A stretch of 64,000 bases of DNA from assembly GCA_028684915.1 (NCBI GenBank), contig JAQUEZ010000012.1:1-64000 (forward strand). The letters are read 5' to 3'. Below the pieces are notes generated by a model. It saw only the letters and a program-made list of their open reading frames with translations, was not told the DNA's origin and did not search any database. The DNA comes from Desulfobulbus sp. (lineage in GTDB: Bacteria; Desulfobacterota; Desulfobulbia; Desulfobulbales; Desulfobulbaceae). Below, in pieces: positions 8,905 through 17,068 of this stretch (positions are counted from its first letter, which is position 1; every line of letters begins with the position of its first letter). The translations under genes and the position numbers were made by a program.

Positions 8905-9576
8905 ATGCAGAAAACTGAACTTCCCATGGCCCTTGAAGGCTATCCTTTTATTCTTTTCAGCGGTTTTACGACCCTGGTTTTCAGTCTGCTCGGGTGGCCT
9001 ATTCCGGCTCTGTTCTGCCTACTGCTTACCGCCTTTGTTACCTATTTTTTCCGCGATCCGGCAAGGGTTCTGCCGGAAGCGGTCAATGCCATTGTCTGCC
9101 CGGCTGACGGGAAGGTCATCCTGATCGAGGAAATTGATGACGATCGTTTCCTCCAGCAGCGGGTTCGAAAAATTTCCATTTTCATGAATGTATTCAATGT
9201 TCATGTCAATCGCATTCCGCTTTCCGGCACGGTGGAGCATGTCCTGCTGGTTCCAGGCAAATTTTATTCGGCCGATCACGACAAAGCCGCGCTTCACAAC
9301 GAATACTGCGCCCTGACCCTGAGCACCCCGGATCAGCAGCGATACGCCGTGGTCCAGGTTGCCGGTCTGATTGCCCGCCGTATCGTCTGCCGTGCGGAAA
9401 AAGGCGATCAGGTTGCGGCCGGGGAACGATTTGGCATGATCCGCTTTGGCTCACGGGTAGATCTTTACCTGCCGCTGTCGACCCGGATCACCACCCACAT
9501 CGGCGAAACCGTGCGTTGCGGCGAGAGCGTGCTTGGTTTTCTCGAAGCACCGCATTCGCAAGATCCTCTTGCCTAA
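8905..9576 (+). CDS. psd: Phosphatidylserine decarboxylase proenzyme, short type
   Basis: Converts phosphatidylserine to phosphatidylethanolamine at the inner membrane. The 223-aa protein is of the short, archaeal-type PSD class: hydrophobic N-terminus (about 13-48), then DPARVLPEAVNAIVCPADGK, FMNVFNVHVNRIPLSGTVEH, PGKFYSADHDKA and the self-cleavage site FGSR (G182-S183), where the pyruvoyl group would form on the new alpha chain. The ATG at 8905 follows AGGAA; an upstream TTG at 8860 is less likely. The next gene, pssA, supplies its substrate, so the two form a phosphatidylethanolamine pathway unit. Confidence 0.93.
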   Translation: MQKTELPMALEGYPFILFSGFTTLVFSLLGWPIPALFCLLLTAFVTYFFRDPARVLPEAVNAIVCPADGKVILIEEIDDDRFLQQRVRKISIFMNVFNVHVNRIPLSGTVEHVLLVPGKFYSADHDKAALHNEYCALTLSTPDQQRYAVVQVAGLIARRIVCRAEKGDQVAAGERFGMIRFGSRVDLYLPLSTRITTHIGETVRCGESVLGFLEAPHSQDPLA

Positions 9577-9700
9577 GCCATTAATTTACCGTATTCTGCC
9601 GCCTACAGACCTCTTGCCGAGCTCCTGAAACTCATCAGTGAGCTTGGGCAGTTCAATTATTTACCAAGTCGTCCCGGCGGCTTTTCTCTTTCTGGTACTT

Positions 9701-10483
9701 ATGGAAACCACACCACAACCCGCTGTTAACCGGATGTATATCGTGCCCTGCATGCTGACTATCTGCAGCCTGTTCAGCGGCTTTTACTCCATTGTCTCCT
9801 CCTTTAACGGTCATTTTCTTGCCGCCGCCATCGCCATCCTGGTGGCCGGAGTCTTTGACGGGCTTGATGGGCGCGTGGCCCGCATGACCGGCTCCACCTC
9901 AACCTTCGGCATGGAGCTCGACTCACTCTGCGATATGGTCGCCTTCGGGCTCGCCCCCGGTGTGCTTGCTTACCTCTGGGCCCTGACCCCCTACGGTCGT
10001 TACGGCTGGCTGGCCGCCTTCCTCTATGTCGCCGCCACTGCCCTGCGCCTGGCCCGGTTCAATGCGCAAGCCATCGACAACAGAGGTATCGAGACCAATA
10101 CTGCCGGGCATAACGACTTCACCGGCCTGCCCTGTCCGGCTGCTGCCGGTATGATCGCCACTGCGGTCATGTTCAGCACCCATGTGTTCAAAACCACGGA
10201 TACCGTTCAGCATATCACCCTTTTGCCGCTGGTTTATTTATTGTCCTATCTGATGGTCTCCACCCATCGCTATCTCAGTTTCAAACACATGGACATTGCC
10301 AAGGAAAAACGGTTTCAGGTGTTCATCGGCCTGATTCTGCTCTTGATCCTGCTGGCAAGTGAGCCGCCGATCACCCTGTTTGCAGCCACCCTGCTCTATG
10401 TTTTTTCAGGCTTGGTGATGGCGCTGCGAAACCGATCTCGTCGCAACAAACCCGAACCGGTTCATCAGGAAAAACTGCCCTGA
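9701..10483 (+). CDS. pssA: CDP-diacylglycerol--serine O-phosphatidyltransferase
   Basis: Makes phosphatidylserine from CDP-diacylglycerol and L-serine in the inner membrane. The CDP-alcohol phosphatidyltransferase signature D-x2-DG-x2-AR-x8-G-x3-D-x3-D is complete at residues 53-78 (DGLDGRVAR then GMELDSLCD). About seven hydrophobic segments fill the 260-aa protein, as expected for the membrane-bound subclass II enzyme. The ATG at 9701 gives the usual N-terminus; a GTG at 9638 would add 21 residues. It lies 124 bp after psd, whose product uses its product. A repeat of the second dispersed family follows the stop codon. Confidence 0.93.
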   Translation: METTPQPAVNRMYIVPCMLTICSLFSGFYSIVSSFNGHFLAAAIAILVAGVFDGLDGRVARMTGSTSTFGMELDSLCDMVAFGLAPGVLAYLWALTPYGRYGWLAAFLYVAATALRLARFNAQAIDNRGIETNTAGHNDFTGLPCPAAAGMIATAVMFSTHVFKTTDTVQHITLLPLVYLLSYLMVSTHRYLSFKHMDIAKEKRFQVFIGLILLLILLASEPPITLFAATLLYVFSGLVMALRNRSRRNKPEPVHQEKLP

Positions 10484-10491
10484 TATCTCCA

Positions 10492-10595
10492 TTGTCGTTT
10501 GCGTAATAATTTCGAGAACGACGTTTTTTGACGCTGGAAGAAACTGTTTTCACGAGATGCTGCTTTTGACTTTTTTTACTTTTCCAAAACCCATC
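10492..10595 (+). repeat. Second dispersed repeat family, copy 1
   Basis: Starts TTGTCGTTTGCGTAATAA, continues TCGAGAACGACGTTTT and ends in a T-rich stretch followed by CCCATC. It aligns with segments at 15941, 35566 (reverse) and 59646. It sits between the pssA stop and the rsmD start. Confidence 0.55.
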
Positions 10596-10626
10596 ACCCA
10601 TTCATTTCCTTTCCAGGTTATCTGTC

Positions 10627-11202
10627 GTGCGTATCACCGGCGGTAGCGCTCGGGGACGCAAGCTGCTTCCCCCAAAATCAGATCAGATCCGTCCGACCTG
10701 CGACCGGGTCCGCGAGGCGTTGTTCAATATTTTAGGCCCGCGTCTTCAAGACGCAAAAGTGTTGGACTGCTTTGCCGGCACCGGCGCCATTGGGATCGAG
10801 GCCCTGAGTCGGGGAGCGGAGTTCGCCCTCTTCATCGACCAAAGCCTGGAGGCGGGTCGGTTGATCGAGGCCAACCTGCGTGCAATCATTGCCCAACCTA
10901 AGGCCGCCTTTGAACGGCTTAACCTAGCCGCTACCACCTCCCTGAAAACGAGCCTCCGCCATTTGCCGCCCGCAAGCCGTTTTGATCTGATCTTTATGGA
11001 TCCACCCTACCGTAAGGAGCTTGCGCTGAAGGTGTTGACCATGATCGACCAAGACAACATCCTTACTCCGGGAGGGCTGGTGGTGGCGGAGGAGCAGGTT
11101 CAGGTAGAATTACCCCAGACCATCGGCAACCTGCAGCTTGTTGATCATCGCCGCTATGGTGAAACCGGACTCTGGTTTTTCACCCGGCCCAATGCGCAGT
11201 GA
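10627..11202 (+). CDS. rsmD: 16S rRNA (guanine966-N2)-methyltransferase RsmD
   Basis: 191-aa SAM-dependent methyltransferase acting on G966 of 16S rRNA in the small subunit. Diagnostic sequences: MRITGGSARGRKL at the N-terminus, RPTCDRVREALFNIL, motif I DCFAGTGAIGIEALSRGA (FAGTG at 49-53) and catalytic motif IV FMDPPY (DPPY 125-128). The start is GTG at 10627, which gives exactly the family N-terminus. It is followed by coaD, the standard bacterial rsmD-coaD pairing. The 3' end overlaps only an upstream extension of the coaD frame, not its likely start. Confidence 0.95.
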   Translation: MRITGGSARGRKLLPPKSDQIRPTCDRVREALFNILGPRLQDAKVLDCFAGTGAIGIEALSRGAEFALFIDQSLEAGRLIEANLRAIIAQPKAAFERLNLAATTSLKTSLRHLPPASRFDLIFMDPPYRKELALKVLTMIDQDNILTPGGLVVAEEQVQVELPQTIGNLQLVDHRRYGETGLWFFTRPNAQ

Positions 11203-11312
11203 CGACTGAGTCACTCAGCGCAGACAACGGCAAAACAAATACAAAAAACAAGCTATTTACCAAGAAAGGAGCCGTGTGCTCGCGATATTTTCCGAGAACA
11301 ACAACAGTCTCT

Positions 11313-11840
11313 ATGAACCAATTACCTCTATCCCAGCAAACCAAGCCGCCGGAGGGCAAACATCGGGTCGCCCTTTACCCCGGCACCTTTGATCCGATTA
11401 CCTTCGGCCATATCGACATCATCAAACGTGGCCTGGAGATCTTTGATCGCATCATCGTCACCGTGGCGGTCAATGCCCAGAAGACTCCGCTCTTTTCCCT
11501 GGAAAAACGATGCGAGATGATCCGCGAATGCTTCAAGGGCCAAGAAAACCGGGTTGAAATCGGCTCGACCGAGGGTTTAATCGTCGAATATGCACTGCAG
11601 AAAAATGCGCGCACCATCATCCGTGGCCTGCGGGCAATCTCGGATTTCGACTACGAGTTTCAGCTGGCGCTGATGAACAGGCGTTTGGAGCGGAGCGTAG
11701 AGACGATCTTTCTCATGACCGGTTTCCGCTGGATTTACATCAGTTCCAGTGGCATCAAGAATGCGGCCCGTTGCCAAGGCAACATCAGTGGACTGGTACC
11801 GAAGCACGTGGAACGGGCGCTGCAGGAAAAGTTTGCCTGA
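11313..11840 (+). CDS. coaD: Phosphopantetheine adenylyltransferase
   Basis: Transfers AMP from ATP to 4'-phosphopantetheine, the penultimate step of coenzyme A synthesis. The nucleotidyltransferase signature ALYPGTFDPITFGHIDII contains the T-x-G-H motif (T30-H33), and the C-terminal ISSSGIKNAAR replaces the usual ISSSLIKEVA. Length 175 aa from ATG 11313 includes a 15-residue N-terminal tail beyond the usual start; the frame is open to 11199, and a GTG at 11274 has a Shine-Dalgarno that is too close. The TGA overlaps the ATG of the Rieske gene (TGATG), implying translational coupling to a functionally unrelated pair. Confidence 0.95.
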   Translation: MNQLPLSQQTKPPEGKHRVALYPGTFDPITFGHIDIIKRGLEIFDRIIVTVAVNAQKTPLFSLEKRCEMIRECFKGQENRVEIGSTEGLIVEYALQKNARTIIRGLRAISDFDYEFQLALMNRRLERSVETIFLMTGFRWIYISSSGIKNAARCQGNISGLVPKHVERALQEKFA

Positions 11841-12304
11841 TGGCTGAGGGAAAACCGGTCAACAAGAGCCATAGCGGCGCTGAAAACGGACGCCGTCAAG
11901 TGTTGGTGCGGGTCCTACAGTGGCTGGGTGCAGCCATGATCGCCATCTTTCTCTATCCTCTACTGCGCTTCACCGGCCATCGTATTCCGCCCAAACCGCG
12001 GTTGATCGAGGTACCGGCGCCGCTGCCCCTGAGCGGAGTCCACATCCACCACGATTTCCTCCTCTTTGCCGGTAAAAACGGTACGGAACAGGCGTACGCG
12101 GTCTCACGAATCTGCACCCATCTCGGCTGCCGGGTCAACTACCAGCAAGACCGACACCTGATTGAATGTCCCTGCCACCAGAGTCGGTTCACCCCACAGG
12201 GACAGCGTATCAGCGGGCCGGCGGAAAAGAATCTTCCCAGCTATGAGGTCAGCCTGAAAAAGGATGCCGAGGGCCGGATAACCGCCTACGTGGTCCATCT
12301 CTGA
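11840..12304 (+). CDS. Rieske [2Fe-2S] protein of a cytochrome b complex
   Basis: 154-aa membrane-anchored Rieske protein. One N-terminal transmembrane helix (about 25-45, LQWLGAAMIAIFLYPLL) is followed by the cluster-binding fold with CTHLGC (C92, H94, C97) and CPCHQS (C110, C112, H113). The expected cluster ligands are C92, H94, C110 and H113, with a C97-C112 disulfide. It would oxidise quinol together with the cytochrome b encoded immediately downstream and pass electrons to a periplasmic carrier not encoded here. The ATG overlaps the coaD stop, and its own TGA overlaps the next ATG. The 20-residue hydrophilic N-terminus is short, and no long Tat signal is evident. Confidence 0.9.
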   Translation: MAEGKPVNKSHSGAENGRRQVLVRVLQWLGAAMIAIFLYPLLRFTGHRIPPKPRLIEVPAPLPLSGVHIHHDFLLFAGKNGTEQAYAVSRICTHLGCRVNYQQDRHLIECPCHQSRFTPQGQRISGPAEKNLPSYEVSLKKDAEGRITAYVVHL

Positions 12305-13170
12305 TGTCCCAACTGGTGCGTCTCTACATTTTCCGCCCCATGCAGTGGCTGCGCGATTACCCCTGGGGCGGCGCCTCCCTGATCAGCCTTTTTCTCTCGA
12401 TCCTCTCGGGGATTATCATTGCTCTTCAGTACGATCCCGCCGAGGCCTGGTACTCCACCTCAACCATCGAACTGGTTGCCCCTTACGGCTCCTTCTGGCG
12501 GGCCCTGCATTACTTCTCAAGCCAGGCCTTTTTCCTGCTGCTGGTCGTGCACCTTATGGTCGCGCTGTGGAAGAACGAGGCCCGCTACAGCCGCGGTGCC
12601 TGGATTCGCCTCTGCGCCACCCTGCCCAGCGGACTGCTGCTGCTCTTTACCGGTTATGTGCTCCGCGGAGATGCCACCGGCGAAGCGGCCGGGTCCATTG
12701 CCGAGCACATCTGCCTCTCCATACCGCTGATCGGCAACCAACTTAACGAACTGTTTTTCGATCTGGCCGACAGTGGCCTGCGCAAGGTATATGCCCACCA
12801 TGTGATCGGCCTGGTGGTTCTGGGGGGGATGGCGGCCTGGCCGCACCTGCGGCGCTACACCGCCCGTTGGCGTAACCATCTGCTGTTGGTCTTGGCCACG
12901 GTGACGCTGTCCGTGGTTGTCCCGGCTCCGGTGGAGCCGAGTCGATTCGGCCTGATGTTTATTGCCGGGCCCTGGTTTTTTCTCGGCTTACAGGAGTTGC
13001 TGCGTTACTGGTCCCCCCTTGTTGCCGGTGTGCTTACCCCACTGGTGCCATTGCTGCTGCTCTTCTTGCTGCCGCCGTCTTCCAAATGGCGAACCCGGAC
13101 TTTGCTCGGAATCGGTTTATGGCTGGTACTCTATGCCGGACTGACCGTACTCTGCCTGCAGCGAATCTGA
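12304..13170 (+). CDS. Cytochrome b of b6-type with fused subunit-IV-like half
   Basis: 288-aa integral membrane quinol-oxidising subunit. Haem ligands appear as H69/H83 in one helix (14 apart) and H166/H181 in another (15 apart); the 14/15 spacing is the cytochrome b6 pattern, as opposed to 14/14 in bc1. The last ~90 residues resemble subunit IV, but where PEWY would define the Qo site the sequence is GPWFFLGLQELLRY (from residue 222). No cytochrome c gene follows, so a minimal two-gene Rieske/b complex is encoded. Translation is probably coupled to the Rieske gene (TGATG overlap). The stop is only 9 bp from that of the convergent glycosyltransferase. Confidence 0.9.
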   Translation: MSQLVRLYIFRPMQWLRDYPWGGASLISLFLSILSGIIIALQYDPAEAWYSTSTIELVAPYGSFWRALHYFSSQAFFLLLVVHLMVALWKNEARYSRGAWIRLCATLPSGLLLLFTGYVLRGDATGEAAGSIAEHICLSIPLIGNQLNELFFDLADSGLRKVYAHHVIGLVVLGGMAAWPHLRRYTARWRNHLLLVLATVTLSVVVPAPVEPSRFGLMFIAGPWFFLGLQELLRYWSPLVAGVLTPLVPLLLLFLLPPSSKWRTRTLLGIGLWLVLYAGLTVLCLQRI

Positions 13171-13179
13171 GTTTCTGTT

Positions 13180-14634
13180 TCAATCGACCCGCAACAGGTG
13201 CAATCGCTCGGGAGCTAAGAAGCGATCAAGCAGCACCTCGCCGTCGAGCTGTCCGCAAACACTTTCCGAGCCACCTACCACCTGCTGGTAGAGTTGCTCC
13301 AACCGCTCCCCATACTGGATCAGTGAATACTGCTCACGCAGAATCCGCCGATTCTCGGCAAGCGACCCGGCGATAGTCGCCCATTGTGCAAGTCGTGGCG
13401 GACTGATCAACTCGGCTTGAGCCTGCTGTCCGACCACCTGCGCCAAAACATCCTCCTGCATCGACTCATCCAGTCGGCCAAAATCAATTCGTCCATCCCG
13501 CACCCAGGCCCCCAGCAGCCGCTCAAGATGATCAGGTGCAGGTTGCCGTCCATAGGCCGCCAAATTTTTTCTAAGTCCAATCTCCGCAGCTCGGGTCACC
13601 CGTTGTTCTCCCAACCAGGAAAGCGGCACATCCAACCGATCATAGCAGCCCGATAACTCCAAGCCATCACCGATAAATTGGCTGGTAATCTCGCCGAGGT
13701 TGCGCCCGCAGACCGGGGTTTCCAGCGTCCAGGGTTCGAGAAAGGCCATACCGAAACCTTCGGCCACACTGGTGGTCATGGCCACATCGGCCATACGCAG
13801 CAGATCAATAAATCCATAGCTGTTGGGGCCGACCATTTCAAACTGCACCGGGAGGCCAAGTTGGGCGGCCACCTGTTTCCAGCGCTGGTAGCGCGGCTGT
13901 TCGGCTGGATTTTCCGGCCCTGAGGTGGTGGCAAACCAAGTGTCATCGGTGGCGAGGGCCGACCAGAGCAAAAACTCGCCCAAATTCTTGCGGCGAATGG
14001 CCCGTGTGGGGTAAAGCCAAAGGGGCGGTTTGCCCGGCTGCGAGGGTTCCTCCCATTCCACCAGTCCCAGGTCAACCGGATTGGGCAAAAGGTGAAGCTG
14101 GGACAGCTCAAGCCCTGCCTCCTGCAGATAGCAATAATCGCGGTTGTTGAGTACCGCGTAATGGAGATGCTCCCCTTGCGGGTAAAGTTGACCGGCCAGA
14201 ACATCGCCCATGCCACTCGCCATCCGGCTCAACATAGCCTTGTAGTTACCAGGACGCCCATCCTCGGCAAAATCGTGAATATGAAAAAGCAGGTGTTCGC
14301 CCTCTTGGGCCATTTGCTGCAGGGCCAGCGGGAGGAGTAAACTCTTGCCCAAGCTATGATTATGAATGTGCCAAAGATCCGGTGCACCGCCAAGGGCGTC
14401 TGTGGCTTCGCGCCGCATCTGGGCCACCAGTTCCCCTACACTCAGCTGCGGTCGGTCCGCCTCATACTGTAATCCGGGGACCACCCGATAGGTACCGTTC
14501 ACCTGATAGGTGGGCGGCTTGCCAGTAAGCACCATGCTCTTGATGCCGCGCTCACGCAACGCCTTCTGCACATGACAGATTATACGGGTCACACCGCCGC
14601 TTTGCAGATGATAGTGAACCAGGGCAACCCGCAT
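13180..14634 (-). CDS. GT4-type glycosyltransferase, possibly mannosyl-transfer to glucosylglycerate
   Basis: 484-aa retaining GT-B glycosyltransferase. The N-terminal MRVALVHYHLQSGGVTRII is a typical glycine-rich acceptor loop; APDLWHIHNHSLGKSLLLPL, LPNPVDLG, the donor-binding stretch LYPTRAIRRKNLGEFL and the C-terminal VAMTTSVAEGFGMAFLEPWT follow family 4. It starts 3 bp after the stop of gpgS and is clearly co-transcribed with it. Known pathways make mannosylglucosylglycerate by adding mannose to glucosyl-3-phosphoglycerate or glucosylglycerate, so that role is a reasonable inference. No phosphatase gene is adjacent, and the sugar donor cannot be read from the sequence. Confidence 0.8.
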   Translation of the reverse strand: MRVALVHYHLQSGGVTRIICHVQKALRERGIKSMVLTGKPPTYQVNGTYRVVPGLQYEADRPQLSVGELVAQMRREATDALGGAPDLWHIHNHSLGKSLLLPLALQQMAQEGEHLLFHIHDFAEDGRPGNYKAMLSRMASGMGDVLAGQLYPQGEHLHYAVLNNRDYCYLQEAGLELSQLHLLPNPVDLGLVEWEEPSQPGKPPLWLYPTRAIRRKNLGEFLLWSALATDDTWFATTSGPENPAEQPRYQRWKQVAAQLGLPVQFEMVGPNSYGFIDLLRMADVAMTTSVAEGFGMAFLEPWTLETPVCGRNLGEITSQFIGDGLELSGCYDRLDVPLSWLGEQRVTRAAEIGLRKNLAAYGRQPAPDHLERLLGAWVRDGRIDFGRLDESMQEDVLAQVVGQQAQAELISPPRLAQWATIAGSLAENRRILREQYSLIQYGERLEQLYQQVVGGSESVCGQLDGEVLLDRFLAPERLHLLRVD

Positions 14635-14637
14635 GAA

Positions 14638-15666
14638 TTAATCCTCCACCTGTACTCTGCGGTTAGACACGACGTCATCAGTCTTCCGCCCATGATGCCG
14701 CCTGCGATATGAGGCCAATTGGATCAGAGGTGGCCGTTCCAACTCCGGCAACGGCAGCTCCTGGGCAAGAGAATGCCCCTGATTGCGGACAAACTGCAGC
14801 AGGGGCGGTATATTTTCCGGGTTCCATTCCACCTTTCCCTGCTGGTGTAGACGCCGAAACAACACCTGCAGGAGTCCATAGGCCGACTGCCCCAACTGCC
14901 GGTTACTGCGATGTCGGTGGCAACGTTCTCCCAGATCGGTCTGAGCGAAAATATCCACGTCGTACGCGGTGGCCAAGTCGAGAAGATGCGCCAGTTCAAC
15001 GCCATACCCCACAGGGAAGAACAGTTGCTCCAGCAAAGCGCGTCGGGCGGCATATTCCCCGGCAAGCGGTTGGATGAATCCAGTCAGGTTCGGGTACCAG
15101 AGAGAGAGTAACGGTCGTACCAAAATTTCCGTTAACCGCCCTCCTTCCTCCGGCTCCTCCAGCACGCGCTGGCACAGCCCTTTGACGGGGCGAGCATAAC
15201 ACCCCTTCACGTACCCTATTGCCGGGTCGGATAACAACGGACCGATCAGGCCGGTCACAAAACCGGGATGAAAAGCGGCGATATCACCGTCAATAAAGAT
15301 AAGGATATCTCCTTTGAGCTGGAAGAGCGCTTTCCATAAATTCTCTCCCTTGCCGACAGCCGGCCCCATCTCCGGCAGAATTTCCGAGGCCAGGTAAACA
15401 TCTGCCCCAGCCGATGCGGCGATGGCCCGAGTCCGGTCCCCGGAACCGGAGTCCATCACTGCTATCTCATCAAGAAGCCCGGTTCGGTCTCGCAGGGGAA
15501 GAAGTTCTTCCACCACGTGAGCGATGGTCGCCTCCTCGTTGAGCGTGGGAATACAAAGGGATAGGCGCAGCGCTTGAGCCTGCTTGCGCTCAAGAAGGAC
15601 TGCCGCATCAGCGAACTGACGGTGATGAAAGGTATGGGGAGACAACCACTGCTGCGCCGTGCCCAT
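14638..15666 (-). CDS. gpgS: Glucosyl-3-phosphoglycerate synthase (GT81)
   Basis: 342-aa inverting-fold GT-A enzyme expected to transfer glucose from an NDP-glucose to 3-phosphoglycerate, the first step to the compatible solute glucosylglycerate. Recognisable GpgS features: LCIPTLNEEATIAHVV, EIAVMDSGSGDRT, the acceptor-binding GPAVGKGENLWKAL, the metal-binding DGD (126-128), RLTEILVRPLLSLWYPNLTG and FIQPLAGEYAARRALL. The ATG at 15666 is preferred because AAGGAGG precedes it by 3-4 nt; the frame extends upstream to 15759 without family sequence. Forms a two-gene unit with the downstream GT4 enzyme. It suggests osmotic or nitrogen-limitation physiology in a saline habitat. Confidence 0.85.
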   Translation of the reverse strand: MGTAQQWLSPHTFHHRQFADAAVLLERKQAQALRLSLCIPTLNEEATIAHVVEELLPLRDRTGLLDEIAVMDSGSGDRTRAIAASAGADVYLASEILPEMGPAVGKGENLWKALFQLKGDILIFIDGDIAAFHPGFVTGLIGPLLSDPAIGYVKGCYARPVKGLCQRVLEEPEEGGRLTEILVRPLLSLWYPNLTGFIQPLAGEYAARRALLEQLFFPVGYGVELAHLLDLATAYDVDIFAQTDLGERCHRHRSNRQLGQSAYGLLQVLFRRLHQQGKVEWNPENIPPLLQFVRNQGHSLAQELPLPELERPPLIQLASYRRRHHGRKTDDVVSNRRVQVED

Positions 15667-15940
15667 GGACCTCCTTGGGAAAAGACAGAACACCCCGGAA
15701 AGGGAATCATTAAAAATCAAATCATTCCGATTATATGAACCTCTCCCTCTAAAAGTCAAGCAGAGCGGTAAGGTAGGGGGTTAATTATCGCCAAACCAAA
15801 AACCACCGTGGATAAAGATTGCACAACAGGTCAATATTACACAATTTTTCACGAATTATCTCTTGCCCTCTTCGCCGCAACCTTTTATGTTGAAAAAAAT
15901 CGATATTTGGTGGTTACGGAAATAGCCTCGAAAATGAGGT

Positions 15941-16016
15941 TTGTCGGTCTCGTAAAAAGCTACGGGAACGACGTTTCGAGTTTTGTAACGTACTGTCTTT
16001 TCGATATGTAACTTTT
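15941..16016 (+). repeat. Second dispersed repeat family, copy 2
   Basis: TTGTCGGTCTCGTAAAAAGC, then GGGAACGACGTTTCGAG and GTAACGTACTGT, align base by base with the copy at 59646 (TTGTCGTTCTCG, AAAACG-type core, GTAACATATTGT). It is cut off by the start of MITE copy B, which appears to have inserted into or next to it. Confidence 0.6.
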
Positions 16017-16177
16017 GATGGACTCGTAAAAAGTCCATCACACTCTAAGAGATGGCTAGGTAAAAACACAGATATACAAGGAGCAGTGTTTTTACCGGCT
16101 CGAAGGCATACATAAGGTATGTCGAACGTCGGAAAAAGCGCTGCGACGCAGTAGATCGAAGTTTTTGCGACGTCATC
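16017..16177 (+). mobile_element. MITE-like element, copy B
   Basis: A 161-bp full copy: left end GATGGACTCGTAAAAAGTCC, right end GTTTTTGCGACGTCATC, interior blocks AGAGATGGCTAGG, GATATACAAGGAGC and CGAAGGCATACATAAGG. The 6-bp direct repeat ACTTTT at 16011-16016 and 16178-16183 is a clean target-site duplication. A separate inverted end (GGACTTTTTTACGAGGCC, 16191-16211) follows 14 bp later. Confidence 0.85.
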
Positions 16178-16271
16178 ACTTTTCGGATTTGGACTTTTTT
16201 ACGAGGCCATCATGTTTCGATTTTGCAAATGCTGCGAATGAAAAAACAGATCGTCCCCCCACAGGTCAGCC

Positions 16272-16985
16272 ATGCCCGAACCTCTTGCCTGCACCCTCCT
16301 CCTTTTTGAGGACGACCCCTCTATCCGCACTATGCTTACCGCCTTTTTCTCCGGCCAAGGAGCCAAAGTGGAGGCCGCAGCGGATGGAACCGGTGCCCTG
16401 GAACGGATCAGGGCAGTCCAGCCTGACATTCTCCTGCTTGATGTCATCATGCCGGTCCAGGATGGACTGTCCATCCTCCAATCGATTCGGGCCATTGATC
16501 CCGACCTGCCGGTAATCATGCTCACCGAAAAAGACGGGGTGGACGACAAGGTCACCGGCCTGGAGTACGGGGCTGATGACTACATGACCAAGCCCTTCAG
16601 CCCAAAGGAACTGCTCGCCCGGGTGCGGGCCCAACTGCGCCGCAGTCGCCGCGTCCCGCCAACTGCTGATTCCTGCCTGCAGATTGGGGCACTTTGCCTT
16701 GATCCCGCAGCCCGGGAAGTACGGCTTGCCGGTGGGGGACTGCTGCCGCTGACCAAGACCGAATTCGACCTTATGGCCTATCTGGCTGCCCGCCCGGGTG
16801 CAGTGGTTTCGCATGCTGAGTTGCTCCGCGAAGTCCTGGGCTACGATCCCGAAGTCGAAACCAAGGCCATGGTCATGCACATTGCCAATATTCGTCGTAA
16901 AATAGACCGCTACTGCCCCCTAGCCCTGACCATCAAGGCCGTTTCCGGAGTCGGCTACAAACTGATCCCCGGTGAAGCCAAGTAA
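16272..16985 (+). CDS. OmpR/PhoB-family response regulator
   Basis: 237-aa two-component regulator. The REC domain (about 8-125) has the acidic pocket E13/D14/D15, phospho-acceptor D57 in LLLDVIMP and K107 in MTKPFS. The C-terminal winged helix (about 135-235) contains LTKTEFDLMAYLAARPGAVV and the recognition region with VETKAMVMHIANIRRKID followed by VSGVGYKL, typical of OmpR-family DNA binding. The cognate kinase is most likely the CHASE2 kinase two genes downstream, with a FecR-like protein between. It starts 94 bp after MITE copy B. Confidence 0.93.
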   Translation: MPEPLACTLLLFEDDPSIRTMLTAFFSGQGAKVEAAADGTGALERIRAVQPDILLLDVIMPVQDGLSILQSIRAIDPDLPVIMLTEKDGVDDKVTGLEYGADDYMTKPFSPKELLARVRAQLRRSRRVPPTADSCLQIGALCLDPAAREVRLAGGGLLPLTKTEFDLMAYLAARPGAVVSHAELLREVLGYDPEVETKAMVMHIANIRRKIDRYCPLALTIKAVSGVGYKLIPGEAK

Positions 16986-17068
16986 TCTACCGGGGTGCAA
17001 AGACTGTCCACGCCCCCCTACAGCGAGTCGTCGGTTCGACCAACACTCCACATGACCATGAGGAAACC

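Larger units (their letters stand above)
15667..16271. other. Repeat-rich intergenic region between gpgS and the OmpR-type regulator
   Basis: About 600 bp without a supported gene. It holds a copy of the second repeat family (15941-16016), full MITE-like copy B (16017-16177) and a further element end (16191-16211). The small open frames here lie inside the repeats. Divergent promoters for gpgS and the regulator must lie in or around these elements, but none could be defined. Confidence 0.6.

Noticed and set aside
15808..16011. 67-aa open frame upstream of MITE copy B
   Set aside because: It is largely within the second repeat family, with no ribosome-binding site or homology features.
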